From positions 1 through 43,064 of the forward strand of contig JBLIKP010000007.1 of the NCBI GenBank assembly GCA_047635375.1: a stretch of 43,064 nt of DNA, read 5' to 3'. The notes below the pieces were generated by a model. It saw only the letters and a program-made list of their open reading frames with translations. It was not told where the DNA came from and did no database searches. The translations under genes were made by a program, and so were the position numbers. Shown one piece after another: positions 25,681 through 33,991 of the stretch (positions within the stretch are counted from its first letter, which is position 1; every line of letters begins with the position of its first letter). The stretch comes from JBLIKP01 sp047635375 (GTDB taxonomy: Bacteria; Bacteroidota; Bacteroidia; Sphingobacteriales; Sphingobacteriaceae).

Positions 25681-28581
25681 TTAATTGTACCATTGGTGCA
25701 GGTATTCAGTCACGTATTTTTTACCATTTATTGTAGACATGTTTTCAGGATGAGGGAGCATCTCCTCTACCTTAAATCTAAACGGAGCTTTCTCTACCAA
25801 TTTTTCAAAAAGGTTTATCATTATAGGATTGTCGAAATCCAAATATTGCGGCTTGTAGTCATCACGACCAATTTTCTCCGATTCTTTTGGAGTTAATTGA
25901 TCCATTAAAAATCTATCCATGATAAAAACAAAGGAGTGGCGTGGGATCCCTAGTTCTTTCCTCCAGATTGAAATTCTTGAAAAATATTGCCAAGAAGTTT
26001 CGGTCGGTTTTCTTAGAGGGATTAATTTTTTGGGGATATTCCAAGATTTCCGTTGTAGGATTAAGTTTTTATTAAACGTTATCCGCGGAAGGGTATAAAC
26101 TTCTGGTTTATATTTTTTTGGATTATCAGGGTTGCTTTTAGCGTATTCACTTCGTTCAAGTGTGCCGTCTGCCACTTCGTTTATCGGGTGCATAAGAACA
26201 CCCCAATTTACAAATTCGGCGATGCTGAACCTCTCAAGTAACTGGTATAGCTGCGATCTTGAGGCTAAGCTTTGAAAGCATAAATCGAAAACATAAATGG
26301 GTTTATTTGTTTCACGGTGTCTAATTTCAAGCCTATTTTCTCCTTCTACTTTTACCACTTGAACTTGGGCTATTGGAATTTGGGCTTCCGCCGAAAGGCT
26401 ATTGTGCCCACCTGGAATTTTTACTTCATAGGGCATTAATGTGGGATGGAGATTGGCATTAAAATAAGACCCATCGGTATTTTCGGCGAGCATGCAATTG
26501 TTGCTGTACATCTTGTTCCACTCTCTAATTTGAGTAGTTAAATCTGCAGAGAAAGTATGTAAGAATCGGGTGAATAACTTTCCAAAGCCAGGGAAGGTGG
26601 TGTTTAAATTGGCATGAAAATCACCTTGGTTATTTACAAATGGCTGAATAAAAGCTCCCGTAGAGGTCGCGTTGAAACCTTTGTGGGGTTTAACACCTAG
26701 CTGGTTATTTACCTTTTTTAATAATTCTGGACTTATGTGAACTTCCTCATTATTTGCTATCCCATGTGCTAGGTCCTTGTAAGTGATCATCCACTTTTCC
26801 ATTAAATCTCGGCGTGCCTCAACTTTGGGGAAGGAAAGGTGATCGGGTAGCTTTGGCTTATCCAATGTTTTAGGCTCGTTTGCCTTTTCTTTCTTTTGGT
26901 CTTCTTTTTGCTTTTTCGCCTCGTCTTTTTGCTTCTGCTGATGCTCTGCTTCAGGCTTTTTTATTTCCCTGAAATAATCTTCGTAGAATGTAAATAGATC
27001 TACTTTCTCTTGGTTCGGATAGTGCCTTTCAAAGAATTCAAACATTTTTAATGTTTCGTCTTGATGGCCTTCAAATAAACTTAGGTTAGAAAATAATGTA
27101 TTTACGGATTCAGTTATTTCTGTTAATCCCTTTTCTGGGAGTTTTGGAGCTGCGTTGGAGGTGCAGTCCTCGTAAAATAACTGTTCGGCTTTAAAGGAAA
27201 AGCGTGTTGATTCCTCATTCTTGAAAACCTTTTCCTCAATATCCTTTATTTCCTCGACCTTGTCTTCTCCCTTATCTTTTTCTTCCTCGTCCTTTAATTT
27301 TTTCTTTGCGAAAGCAACATAATCGTCCTGTTCCAATCGCTCTTCCTCAGGCAAACCCGCAAACTCATGTAATCTCCAGCAACATGCTCTAAAAGTGTTA
27401 AAAGCCAATTTTATTAGCTTTCGACGCTCATTTAATTGCGCCTCACCGAACTTGTTTGCAAGATTTCTGGTTTCTTTTAATGTGTTAATTAAATCAATAA
27501 TTACGGGGTCAGGCTTTTCTATTTTCGATAGATTGGTGCATAATGTCGAATCCCATCCTGGATCAATTCCAGAAACTCCAAGATCAAATTCAAGCAATCC
27601 ATAATCCAGTAGTTGGCCTACAAAACCCTTAATTTCATCTGCCGAGGCATCAATGTATTCTTCCTTCACAATCGTGTCAATCATTTCCTTGTAGGCAATG
27701 CCTTTTTGACCGACAATCTCAAGAAATAAATCGATTAATGGAGAGGCATCTATTCTTTGAAAAGACTCCATATTATTGAAATTCGTAAGAAAAACGTATT
27801 GCTCTTCTTTCGATGTTAGGGTAGGGTTGAGTCTAATTGTAAAGTTGGAATAAATGGGCTCAACGCGCAGCAATATGGTTTTAAGGTAATGCAGCAGGTA
27901 ATTGTTAAGACAAATATGACTTTTGAAAGTAGGACTGGTTCCTTCAAAGTCGATTGTATTTTTTTCGTGGATTTCACCAACTCCCAAATGTGTAAATGTG
28001 CTAAAGGGAGAGGTTTTAGCAAAGATTCTTGTTAGGTATTTCAGCAAGCTTTGCTCGGTATGAAACTCTCTTTTCTTGAAATCGTTTGGATGAGTTTCAT
28101 TGTATTTTTCAACCTTATTTAATAAGGTTTGACTTGAAAGGAGTAAGCCTAATTTTAAAACATCTTTTCGTGTTAATTCTTGAAATTTTTGTCGTAAAAG
28201 TGTGGTTTCAGTAGCGTAAACTTCTTCGCCATCCTCAATTATTTTATCTATTTCTTTTCTAGCATCAAGGTATTTAGAGAAAACTTCATTTTGCTCCCTT
28301 GGTAAAACATCGGCACAAGCCTTAATGAAATCCAAATCCAATTCTCTGTCGTTGAAAACATCCCTACGCAGACTCAACATCAAATTCTGACTATCGCTTC
28401 CATCCAGAGTGGGAATAAAAGAATAAAGAAATTCAGAAATATTTTTTTTAGCGGCTTCGGCTATGCTGTGGTGTTTGAAAAGATTTTCGGTAAGTTTTAA
28501 AGTCTTTGGTGGGGTGAGGTTTTCTAAGTTCTCAAAAGTATCACCTCCAATCCGCAATAGTAATTTGGGGAATAATTTCAT
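25681..28581 (-). CDS. Lantibiotic dehydratase, LanB glutamylation domain
   Basis: A 966-residue protein of the LanB N-terminal domain family, which transfers glutamate from Glu-tRNA to Ser and Thr of a precursor peptide. The hallmark KTSPFSTFTHLGVG lies at about residues 189-202. The later regions around 725-790 (GGHNSLSAEAQIPIAQVQVV), PRITFNKNLILQRKSWNIPK and QYLDFDNP near the end also match. Two highly charged Lys/Glu-rich stretches, at about 425-455 and 541-575, look like linkers or insertions not needed for the fold. It lacks the C-terminal elimination domain, supplied by the next gene. It follows the HlyD gene by 24 bp. Confidence 0.9.
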   Translation of the reverse strand: MKLFPKLLLRIGGDTFENLENLTPPKTLKLTENLFKHHSIAEAAKKNISEFLYSFIPTLDGSDSQNLMLSLRRDVFNDRELDLDFIKACADVLPREQNEVFSKYLDARKEIDKIIEDGEEVYATETTLLRQKFQELTRKDVLKLGLLLSSQTLLNKVEKYNETHPNDFKKREFHTEQSLLKYLTRIFAKTSPFSTFTHLGVGEIHEKNTIDFEGTSPTFKSHICLNNYLLHYLKTILLRVEPIYSNFTIRLNPTLTSKEEQYVFLTNFNNMESFQRIDASPLIDLFLEIVGQKGIAYKEMIDTIVKEEYIDASADEIKGFVGQLLDYGLLEFDLGVSGIDPGWDSTLCTNLSKIEKPDPVIIDLINTLKETRNLANKFGEAQLNERRKLIKLAFNTFRACCWRLHEFAGLPEEERLEQDDYVAFAKKKLKDEEEKDKGEDKVEEIKDIEEKVFKNEESTRFSFKAEQLFYEDCTSNAAPKLPEKGLTEITESVNTLFSNLSLFEGHQDETLKMFEFFERHYPNQEKVDLFTFYEDYFREIKKPEAEHQQKQKDEAKKQKEDQKKEKANEPKTLDKPKLPDHLSFPKVEARRDLMEKWMITYKDLAHGIANNEEVHISPELLKKVNNQLGVKPHKGFNATSTGAFIQPFVNNQGDFHANLNTTFPGFGKLFTRFLHTFSADLTTQIREWNKMYSNNCMLAENTDGSYFNANLHPTLMPYEVKIPGGHNSLSAEAQIPIAQVQVVKVEGENRLEIRHRETNKPIYVFDLCFQSLASRSQLYQLLERFSIAEFVNWGVLMHPINEVADGTLERSEYAKSNPDNPKKYKPEVYTLPRITFNKNLILQRKSWNIPKKLIPLRKPTETSWQYFSRISIWRKELGIPRHSFVFIMDRFLMDQLTPKESEKIGRDDYKPQYLDFDNPIMINLFEKLVEKAPFRFKVEEMLPHPENMSTINGKKYVTEYLHQWYN

Positions 28582-28605
28582 TAAATAAGTTGTTTCTTCT
28601 TCGGT

Positions 28606-29901
28606 TTAAACATTTTGGAATAGGCTTCGTAGTTGATTAAAAATCCGCTCGAAGAGAGTTAAATCCTCGGTGATGATCTCCGCCGTTCCTTGCATTTCCT
28701 GATGAAATTGAAGGGTGTCACCATACGTACCCATAAATCCATTAGGGAAATTTATGTCTACAACGTACATGTTATCTCGTGGAATCTGCGATACCTTTTC
28801 GACCTTGCCTTCAATCATTCCATATTCTTTGTAGGGGTAACTATCCAGTTTAACATTCACCTTTTGTGCTTCCTTGATTTTTCCCGCTCCGAGTAGTGGC
28901 ACATAAACCTTTCCAACTAAATCTGTAGAATTTGGGATTATGGTAAGTATTTCGTCGCCTATATTCACGAATTGATTGTCACTCCAGACCTTGAAATATG
29001 CTACGTTTCCTGCTATTGGAGTTTTTAAAACATAGCGTTGTTCCCAAGTGACTATTGCCGATTGTAATTGTTTCCTAGACTCAAGCAATGACGATTTTAA
29101 ACTACGTTTTTTGTCGCTTAAATCCTGTTTTAGCTCCAGGATTCTGCCTTGTAATTCATCCAATTGAAGGCTGTTTTGAAGAAGGCTTATTTCGGTATTT
29201 TCAAGAGTAAATTTCTTTTGCAAATATGATGATTCTGAGGAGTTTAAGGTTAATTCAGAAATTATTCCTTTTTCAAATAATGAACGATCGTTCTCCAGTT
29301 TTTGGAGGGCCATTTTTAACTCATTTTCCAGAAGAGCCTTTTGTGTTTTATACTTTTTATTAAGCTGCTGGTAGTAAGTGATTTTTGCCGTTAGTGATTT
29401 AATTCTTTTGGCATAAATATCGTTTTCTTCAAAGAAATTCAACGAAGAAAACTGCTGATTAAAGGCAGAGTATGACTGCTGGACCTCGCCCAAAGCTAGC
29501 ATTTTACCGGGAAATACAAATTTAGATTCTGATGAATCTAATTTCGTAGTAATGAATTTTTGTAAGTTGGATTTAAGGAAGGTGACATCTTCAAAATTGG
29601 CAGCATTCTGAACGTAACCTAAAATCTCATTGGCTTCAACATAGGAATTGTCTTCCACAAAAATTGAAATGCTTCCTGGAGTACGTGCTATAATTGGAGC
29701 AGGTGGTATTTCAGTAATAACGGTTACCCTGGATTTAACCACATCAGGGTATTTAATAAAGGCAGTAAGCACGAGAAGGACAATTATAGTACCTAGAATC
29801 ACTCCAATTCCAGACCGTATTAACCAATGTGGAATAAAACTCAGAATTTCTTGTACCTCATTACTTCGAATTTGGTGCTCTATTTTCTTTTTTTCTTCCA
29901 T
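28606..29901 (-). CDS. HlyD-family secretion adaptor of the lanthipeptide exporter
   Basis: A membrane-fusion protein of about 431 residues. The single N-terminal membrane span is GIGVILGTIIVLLVLTAFI. A biotinyl-lipoyl half follows (VITEIPPAPIIARTPGSISI), then a long coiled coil at about 130-300. The second lipoyl half (LKTPIAGNVAYFKVWSDNQF) and a beta-barrel domain follow (KVNVKLDSYPYKEYGMIEGK). It should link the inner-membrane ABC exporter to an outer-membrane channel, which is not in this window. An upstream ATG at 29922 would overlap the transporter gene. I prefer 29899-29901, with GGGGG about 9 bases before it and a normal MEEKKK start. Confidence 0.88.
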   Translation of the reverse strand: MEEKKKIEHQIRSNEVQEILSFIPHWLIRSGIGVILGTIIVLLVLTAFIKYPDVVKSRVTVITEIPPAPIIARTPGSISIFVEDNSYVEANEILGYVQNAANFEDVTFLKSNLQKFITTKLDSSESKFVFPGKMLALGEVQQSYSAFNQQFSSLNFFEENDIYAKRIKSLTAKITYYQQLNKKYKTQKALLENELKMALQKLENDRSLFEKGIISELTLNSSESSYLQKKFTLENTEISLLQNSLQLDELQGRILELKQDLSDKKRSLKSSLLESRKQLQSAIVTWEQRYVLKTPIAGNVAYFKVWSDNQFVNIGDEILTIIPNSTDLVGKVYVPLLGAGKIKEAQKVNVKLDSYPYKEYGMIEGKVEKVSQIPRDNMYVVDINFPNGFMGTYGDTLQFHQEMQGTAEIITEDLTLFERIFNQLRSLFQNV

Positions 29902-29905
29902 TTCG

Positions 29906-32089
29906 CTATGCCCCCAATTCAAGTTGATTTTTTACTAATTTGTAGTATGAACCTCTTTTTGCAGTTAAGTCTGAATGCGTTCCTTTCTCAATTACCTTCC
30001 CTCTTTCCAGAACCACTATTTGATCGGCATTTTTTACTGTACTAAGCCTGTGAGCCACCACAATCACGGTTTTTCCTTTAAAAAATTCTTCGAGGTGGTG
30101 CATAATTATGTGTTCATTATTCGCATCCAAGGCATTGGTAGCTTCATCGAAAAAGATGAATTCCGGATTTTTATATACGCTTCGTGCGATTAGAATTCGT
30201 TGTTTTTGTCCTTGACTTAAACCCACACCTTCTTGTCCGATTTTGGTATTATACCCAAGGGGAAGCGACTCAATAAACTCTCTTATATTTGCTACTTCAA
30301 CAGCGCGCATTAAACGCTCCTTATTAAATTTCCCATCATGCAGGGCTATGTTTTTGACAATGCTGTCGCTGAAAATAAATCCATCCTGCATTACTACCCC
30401 ACAGCGTTCCCGCCACCAGCGATTATTAATATTTTTTAGGTTGTTATGTCCAAGTTTTATTTCGCCGGTTGTAGGTTCGTAAAATTTCAGCAGCAATTTC
30501 AAGAGGGTTGTTTTCCCACTTCCACTAGTGCCCACAATTGCCGTGATTTTTCCGCGTGGAATCTCCAGATCGACATCCTTAAGCACCATTTCCATATGCG
30601 GATTATATTGGAAAGATGTCTTTTCAAAATGAAATGACCCTGCTTCCTCCCCTATTTCAGGAATGATTTCTCCAGGTTGTTCCTCCTCGTCCTTGTTATG
30701 AATTTCAGCCATCCGCTCAAGGCTAATAAGTGCATCTTGTGCCGAATGAATGAAGCCAATAAGTTGGTCAATAGGGCTATTCATTTGTCCAATTATATAG
30801 GTAATTGCTAGCATCATACCTAGCGTAATCTCCCCATCGATAACCAATTTTGCGGCCATGAAAGTGATAATGATGTTTTTAAATTCGTTGATGAAAAAGG
30901 CTCCTGCTTGCTGATATTGATTTAATGAAAGACCTTTAATACTCACTTTAAAAAGTTTTGCCTGAATTCTTTCCCATTCCCAGCGTTTTTCAACTTCAAT
31001 GTTGTTCAGTTTAATCTCCTGCATTCCAGTAATTAACTGAATAAGACTACTCTGATTCGCCGACATTTCAGAAAATTGGCGGTGGTCCAGTTCACGACGT
31101 TTTTTAACAAAGAAAAATACCCAGATAACATAGAGAATACTTCCGCCAAGGAAAATCAAGAGAATAGGAACATTATAAACAGCAAGAACAATCCCAAAAA
31201 CTAGAAGGTTAATCATGCTGAATAACACGTTCAAGGTTGAGCCGGTTAAAAAAGATTGTATTCTATGGTGATCATTAATTCTTTGCATTAAATCCCCAAT
31301 CATTTTCGAATCGAAAAAAGAAATGGGGAGTTTCATGAGTTTTATAAGGAAGTCGGAAATGATACTGATGTTTATCCTTGTTCCCATGTGCAACAGAATC
31401 CAGCTTCTAATAAAATCAACCGAGGTGCGACTAAAGAATAACATGATTTGAGCAACCAGAATGGTGTAAATAAAACCAATATCACGGTTTTCTATTCCAA
31501 AGTCGACAATACTTTGTGTTAAAAAGGGAAATATTAATGAGAGTAAACTCCCCATTAATAAGCCCAATCCTAATTGGATTAAATATTTTCGGTAACCGGT
31601 TAGGTAGCTGAACAGAAATTTAAAGCCGGTTTTCTTTTCTTTAGGGGCGTCTTCCTCCTTATAGAAATCTGGAGTTGGTTCTATCAATAATACGAATCCC
31701 TCATCTTCTCCAACACTTACCCAACTTCTTGCAAACTCTTCCTTGGGGAATTTAACCTTTCCATGTCCAGGGTCGGCGATGTAAAGGTGTTTTTTGGTGG
31801 TTTTATAGACAACCACAAAATGTTCCTTGTTCCAGTGTGCAATAAAAGGGGTAGGGGCTTCTTCAATTAATTTGTCTAGGGGAATTCTGGCAGCCAGTGT
31901 TCTGAAGCCTATGCTTTCGGCAGCTTCGCTAATATTTAAAAAGGAAACTCCTTCTCTATTTATATGGGTTCTTTCTCTTAGGTTTTGAAGGGTGAAGCTT
32001 TTTCCATAATATTTAGCAATCATTCGAAGGCAAGTTGGTCCGCAGTCCATCGTGTCTAATTGCTTGTAAAAGGGGAAGTTTCGGAGCAT
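29906..32089 (-). CDS. Peptidase-containing ABC transporter (C39), RiPP leader-cleaving exporter
   Basis: A 727-residue PCAT. The C39 peptidase domain (1-130) has the catalytic Cys in QLDTMDCGPTCLRMIAKYYG, His in KEHFVVVY and Asp in YIADPGHG. Membrane spans occupy about 160-440. The nucleotide-binding domain has Walker A VGTSGSGKTTLLKL, signature GLSQGQKQRILIARS, Walker B FIFFDEATNALD and switch VVAHRLST. Such proteins cut leader peptides after Gly-Gly and export the core in one step, which fits the GG leaders encoded just upstream. It is separated from the precursor genes by a terminator. HlyD follows directly. Confidence 0.95.
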   Translation of the reverse strand: MLRNFPFYKQLDTMDCGPTCLRMIAKYYGKSFTLQNLRERTHINREGVSFLNISEAAESIGFRTLAARIPLDKLIEEAPTPFIAHWNKEHFVVVYKTTKKHLYIADPGHGKVKFPKEEFARSWVSVGEDEGFVLLIEPTPDFYKEEDAPKEKKTGFKFLFSYLTGYRKYLIQLGLGLLMGSLLSLIFPFLTQSIVDFGIENRDIGFIYTILVAQIMLFFSRTSVDFIRSWILLHMGTRINISIISDFLIKLMKLPISFFDSKMIGDLMQRINDHHRIQSFLTGSTLNVLFSMINLLVFGIVLAVYNVPILLIFLGGSILYVIWVFFFVKKRRELDHRQFSEMSANQSSLIQLITGMQEIKLNNIEVEKRWEWERIQAKLFKVSIKGLSLNQYQQAGAFFINEFKNIIITFMAAKLVIDGEITLGMMLAITYIIGQMNSPIDQLIGFIHSAQDALISLERMAEIHNKDEEEQPGEIIPEIGEEAGSFHFEKTSFQYNPHMEMVLKDVDLEIPRGKITAIVGTSGSGKTTLLKLLLKFYEPTTGEIKLGHNNLKNINNRWWRERCGVVMQDGFIFSDSIVKNIALHDGKFNKERLMRAVEVANIREFIESLPLGYNTKIGQEGVGLSQGQKQRILIARSVYKNPEFIFFDEATNALDANNEHIIMHHLEEFFKGKTVIVVAHRLSTVKNADQIVVLERGKVIEKGTHSDLTAKRGSYYKLVKNQLELGA

Positions 32090-32162
32090 TTCTTGTTAAA
32101 AGTAAGGTGGAGCCAAATATAAAAATATTTAGTGTTTTCGTGGGTTCTAGGTGGGGAAAAGG

Positions 32163-32197
32163 CAAAAAAAATCCCGACATCGTTTGAATGTCGGGAT
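32163..32197 (-). terminator. Intrinsic terminator between precursor and exporter genes
   Basis: ATCCCGACAT at 32171-32180 pairs perfectly with 32188-32197, loop CGTTTGA. On the minus strand the stem is followed by eight T residues. It is 18 bp past the second precursor stop codon, so most transcripts should end here and some read through into the exporter and modification genes. Confidence 0.92.
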
Positions 32198-32214
32198 AAA
32201 ATAAATTCTATTTT

Positions 32215-32412
32215 TTAGCAATTAGGAGCTTGAGTTGCACCTCCGCAAACGAAACAAGCAGTTTGACACGTTGGAGTTAAGCTAGTTTGATTGCAAATAC
32301 GGTTATCATCGGTGATTTTAGCTCCACCTTTTACAGTTTGACGCTCATCATTGTCTAATGAAGTTACAAAGCTTTGCACTTTTAAGTCTTTTAATTCGAT
32401 TTTCTTTTTCAT
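32215..32412 (-). CDS. Lanthipeptide precursor 2 (GG leader, five-Cys core)
   Basis: A 65-residue peptide. The leader MKKKIELKDLKVQSFVTSLD ends with TVKGG at about residues 26-30, a C39 cleavage site. The predicted core has 35 residues with five Cys (C-x8-C-x3-C-x2-C-x8-C) and several Ser/Thr, mostly Thr, ending APNC. LanB and C39 genes on the same strand support a class I lanthipeptide. The F-V-T-S-L segment of the leader resembles that of Bacteroidota pinensin-family precursors, though the core differs from published pinensins as I recall them. Thioether pattern and biological activity are unknown. Confidence 0.88.
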   Translation of the reverse strand: MKKKIELKDLKVQSFVTSLDNDERQTVKGGAKITDDNRICNQTSLTPTCQTACFVCGGATQAPNC

Positions 32413-32455
32413 GTTTTATTGTTTAGTTTTTAAAAAAGGGTGTGTGGGTTTTTAA

Positions 32456-32641
32456 TTAGCAGTTAGCAGGATTGTTTGATCCGCAATAGCTGCTGTGACA
32501 AACAAGGTAGGTGTGGTTAGCAGAACCGCATACTGGGTGTGGCATGCTTATCCCTCCTTTTACCGTGGCTTTGGCTTCATTCTCAATAGCAGTAATAAAG
32601 CTTTTTACCTTTAGGTCTTTTAATTCAATTTTCTTTTTCAT
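32456..32641 (-). CDS. Lanthipeptide precursor 1 (GG leader, four-Cys core)
   Basis: A 61-residue peptide, first in the operon. The leader MKKKIELKDLKVKSFITAIE is almost identical to that of precursor 2 and also ends TVKGG. The core has 31 residues with four Cys (C-x9-C-x4-C-x7-C), five Ser, one Thr, and ends PANC. Leaders are conserved while cores differ in length, Cys spacing and Ser/Thr balance, the pattern expected when one enzyme set processes two products. The 43-bp gap to precursor 2 has no terminator. A perfect promoter lies 37 bp upstream of its start. Confidence 0.88.
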   Translation of the reverse strand: MKKKIELKDLKVKSFITAIENEAKATVKGGISMPHPVCGSANHTYLVCHSSYCGSNNPANC

Positions 32642-32677
32642 GTTTAAAAATTAGTTAGTGAGTTTTTGTTGTTGCTC

Positions 32678-32707
32678 CAAAGATATAAAAGGAATTGAAT
32701 ATTCAAA
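32678..32707 (-). promoter_or_regulatory. Promoter of the lanthipeptide operon
   Basis: On the minus strand TATCTTTG (32678-32685) matches the Bacteroidota -7 element perfectly. A TTTG (32704-32707) lies 18 bases upstream of it, the proper place for the -33 element. Transcription should start about 30 bases before precursor 1. This is the most complete promoter in the window. Confidence 0.8.
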
Positions 32708-32948
32708 GGACTCTAAAACATTATATTATAGATATAAAATGGAGGGAGGTGGATTAATTTTTAATGGAAAATTATGAGATTTACAATTTATTATTTTGTT
32801 GAAACCTCTTATTTCTTTAATGGATTCAATAAAACATGCTCTTGGAACATTATTTTTTGTGTTTAAACATTATTTTATTCATTTTTTATAGCAAGAATAT
32901 TACTCTGAGAAATTTTGTTTGCATGGAAGGCTTGTTTTTTTATTATTG

Positions 32949-32984
32949 AATACTTTATAAATTAATAATTATTTATAAAGTATT
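32949..32984. repeat. 14-bp AT-rich inverted repeat
   Basis: AATACTTTATAAAT (32949-32962) is exactly complementary to 32971-32984, with an 8-nt spacer. A T-rich stretch follows on the plus strand. It lies in the gap between the lanthipeptide promoter and the adhesin gene. It could be an operator or a weak terminator of an unseen transcript. Confidence 0.6.
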
Positions 32985-33004
32985 GTTTTTTCAATTGAAA
33001 TAAT

Positions 33005-33020
33005 TGGCACGGTCTTGGAA
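33005..33020 (+). promoter_or_regulatory. Sigma-54-like -24/-12 motif
   Basis: TGGCACGGTCTTGGAA has a perfect -24 box (TGGCAC) and, ten bases after GG, GA in place of the canonical GC of the -12 box. It is about 90 bp upstream of the adhesin start. The -12 deviation makes it uncertain. Confidence 0.35.
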
Positions 33021-33043
33021 GTATATTAGGCACCCACCAAACA

Positions 33044-33057
33044 GTTCTGGCCAGAAC
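33044..33057. promoter_or_regulatory. 14-bp perfect palindrome, possible operator
   Basis: GTTCTGGCCAGAAC is its own reverse complement. It lies about 25 bp after the sigma-54-like motif and 53 bp before the chosen adhesin start, GC-rich within AT-rich DNA. A repressor or activator site is a reasonable guess, not shown. Confidence 0.4.
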
Positions 33058-33109
33058 GAACCGTAAATTACTTCTTCATTATTTTATGGTTTTGCTAAAA
33101 GAATATACA

Positions 33110-33991
33110 ATGACAAAAAAAATACAATTATCAGTGCTACTAGGCTTCGCACTTTTTGGTGTCTCTTTAACTGCCCAATCTCAATCTGTTTTCAAAGAAG
33201 ATTTTCAAGAAGGAATTCCTGAAACTTTTAAATTAATAAATAATGACAGCCTTACTCCAAATGCTGCAGTGAACTTTATAACCGACTCCTGGGTCGCTTA
33301 CGAGGACCCAATTGATGAAACTAATCAAGTAGAAATAAGTACTTCATGGTACAATCCGTCGGGAACTTCAGATGACTGGATAATCACTCCAGAAATAGCA
33401 TTAGTAGCTTATAATACGTTGAATTTTATAACGATAGCTTTAGATGGTAGCTTCGTAGTTTGCATTTCACTTACAGGGGATTCAATCTCGGATTTCATGG
33501 CCAATGAGCCACTATTAGCAGTAGCCGGTGAAAATAATACTTGGACAGATCACACGGTTAAACTTGCAGCTGCTGGTTATGCAGAAACTTCGGTTCGTCT
33601 AGCATTTGTTAATAATAGCTCCAATATGTATCTACTTACGTTAGACGATATTGAGGTTGCTGATGTAATTAATCATAATCTTGGGGTTTCAGCGGTTCAA
33701 AATCCGTCTGAATTTGCTTCCACACCATTAAACCTCACCCTTCAATACCAATTTGCTACAATTGTCGCGAATTTAGGTGCCGATACTTTAAATGATGTTA
33801 AAGTTGATGTTCAAGCTTTAAAGGATAACGTTGAAGTGTTTACCGCATCAAAAACTATTCCAGGGGGACTATTATCAGGTGAGGAATTGTTAGTGCAATT
33901 TGATGAAACGTTTACTCCAGATGGATTCAATAGAATTATCCTTTTTATTTTTAGGGAAATAAATTGGGAGTGGATAGCCACCTTCAAATAG
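33110..33991 (+). CDS. Secreted cleaved-adhesin-domain protein, C-terminally truncated
   Basis: About 293 residues. The ATG at 33110 is chosen because it begins a clean signal peptide (MTKKIQLSVLLGFALFG, cleaved near SLTAQSQS); the upstream in-frame ATG at 33086 adds only a short tail. Residues about 25-185 form a jelly-roll cleaved-adhesin/choice-of-anchor domain (VFKEDFQEGIPETF, SDDWIITPEIAL, VRLAFVNNSS, TLDDIEVAD), as in gingipain-like and other surface proteins. A second beta domain starts at about 190 and breaks off after FDETFTPDG. The last 20 residues are antisense to the CAP gene and have no type IX sorting domain, so the original C-terminus has been lost at about 33925. Confidence 0.78.
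   Translation: MTKKIQLSVLLGFALFGVSLTAQSQSVFKEDFQEGIPETFKLINNDSLTPNAAVNFITDSWVAYEDPIDETNQVEISTSWYNPSGTSDDWIITPEIALVAYNTLNFITIALDGSFVVCISLTGDSISDFMANEPLLAVAGENNTWTDHTVKLAAAGYAETSVRLAFVNNSSNMYLLTLDDIEVADVINHNLGVSAVQNPSEFASTPLNLTLQYQFATIVANLGADTLNDVKVDVQALKDNVEVFTASKTIPGGLLSGEELLVQFDETFTPDGFNRIILFIFREINWEWIATFK

Noticed and set aside
33086..33109. Upstream ATG as start of the adhesin gene
   Set aside because: It adds eight residues before a complete signal peptide that begins normally at 33110.
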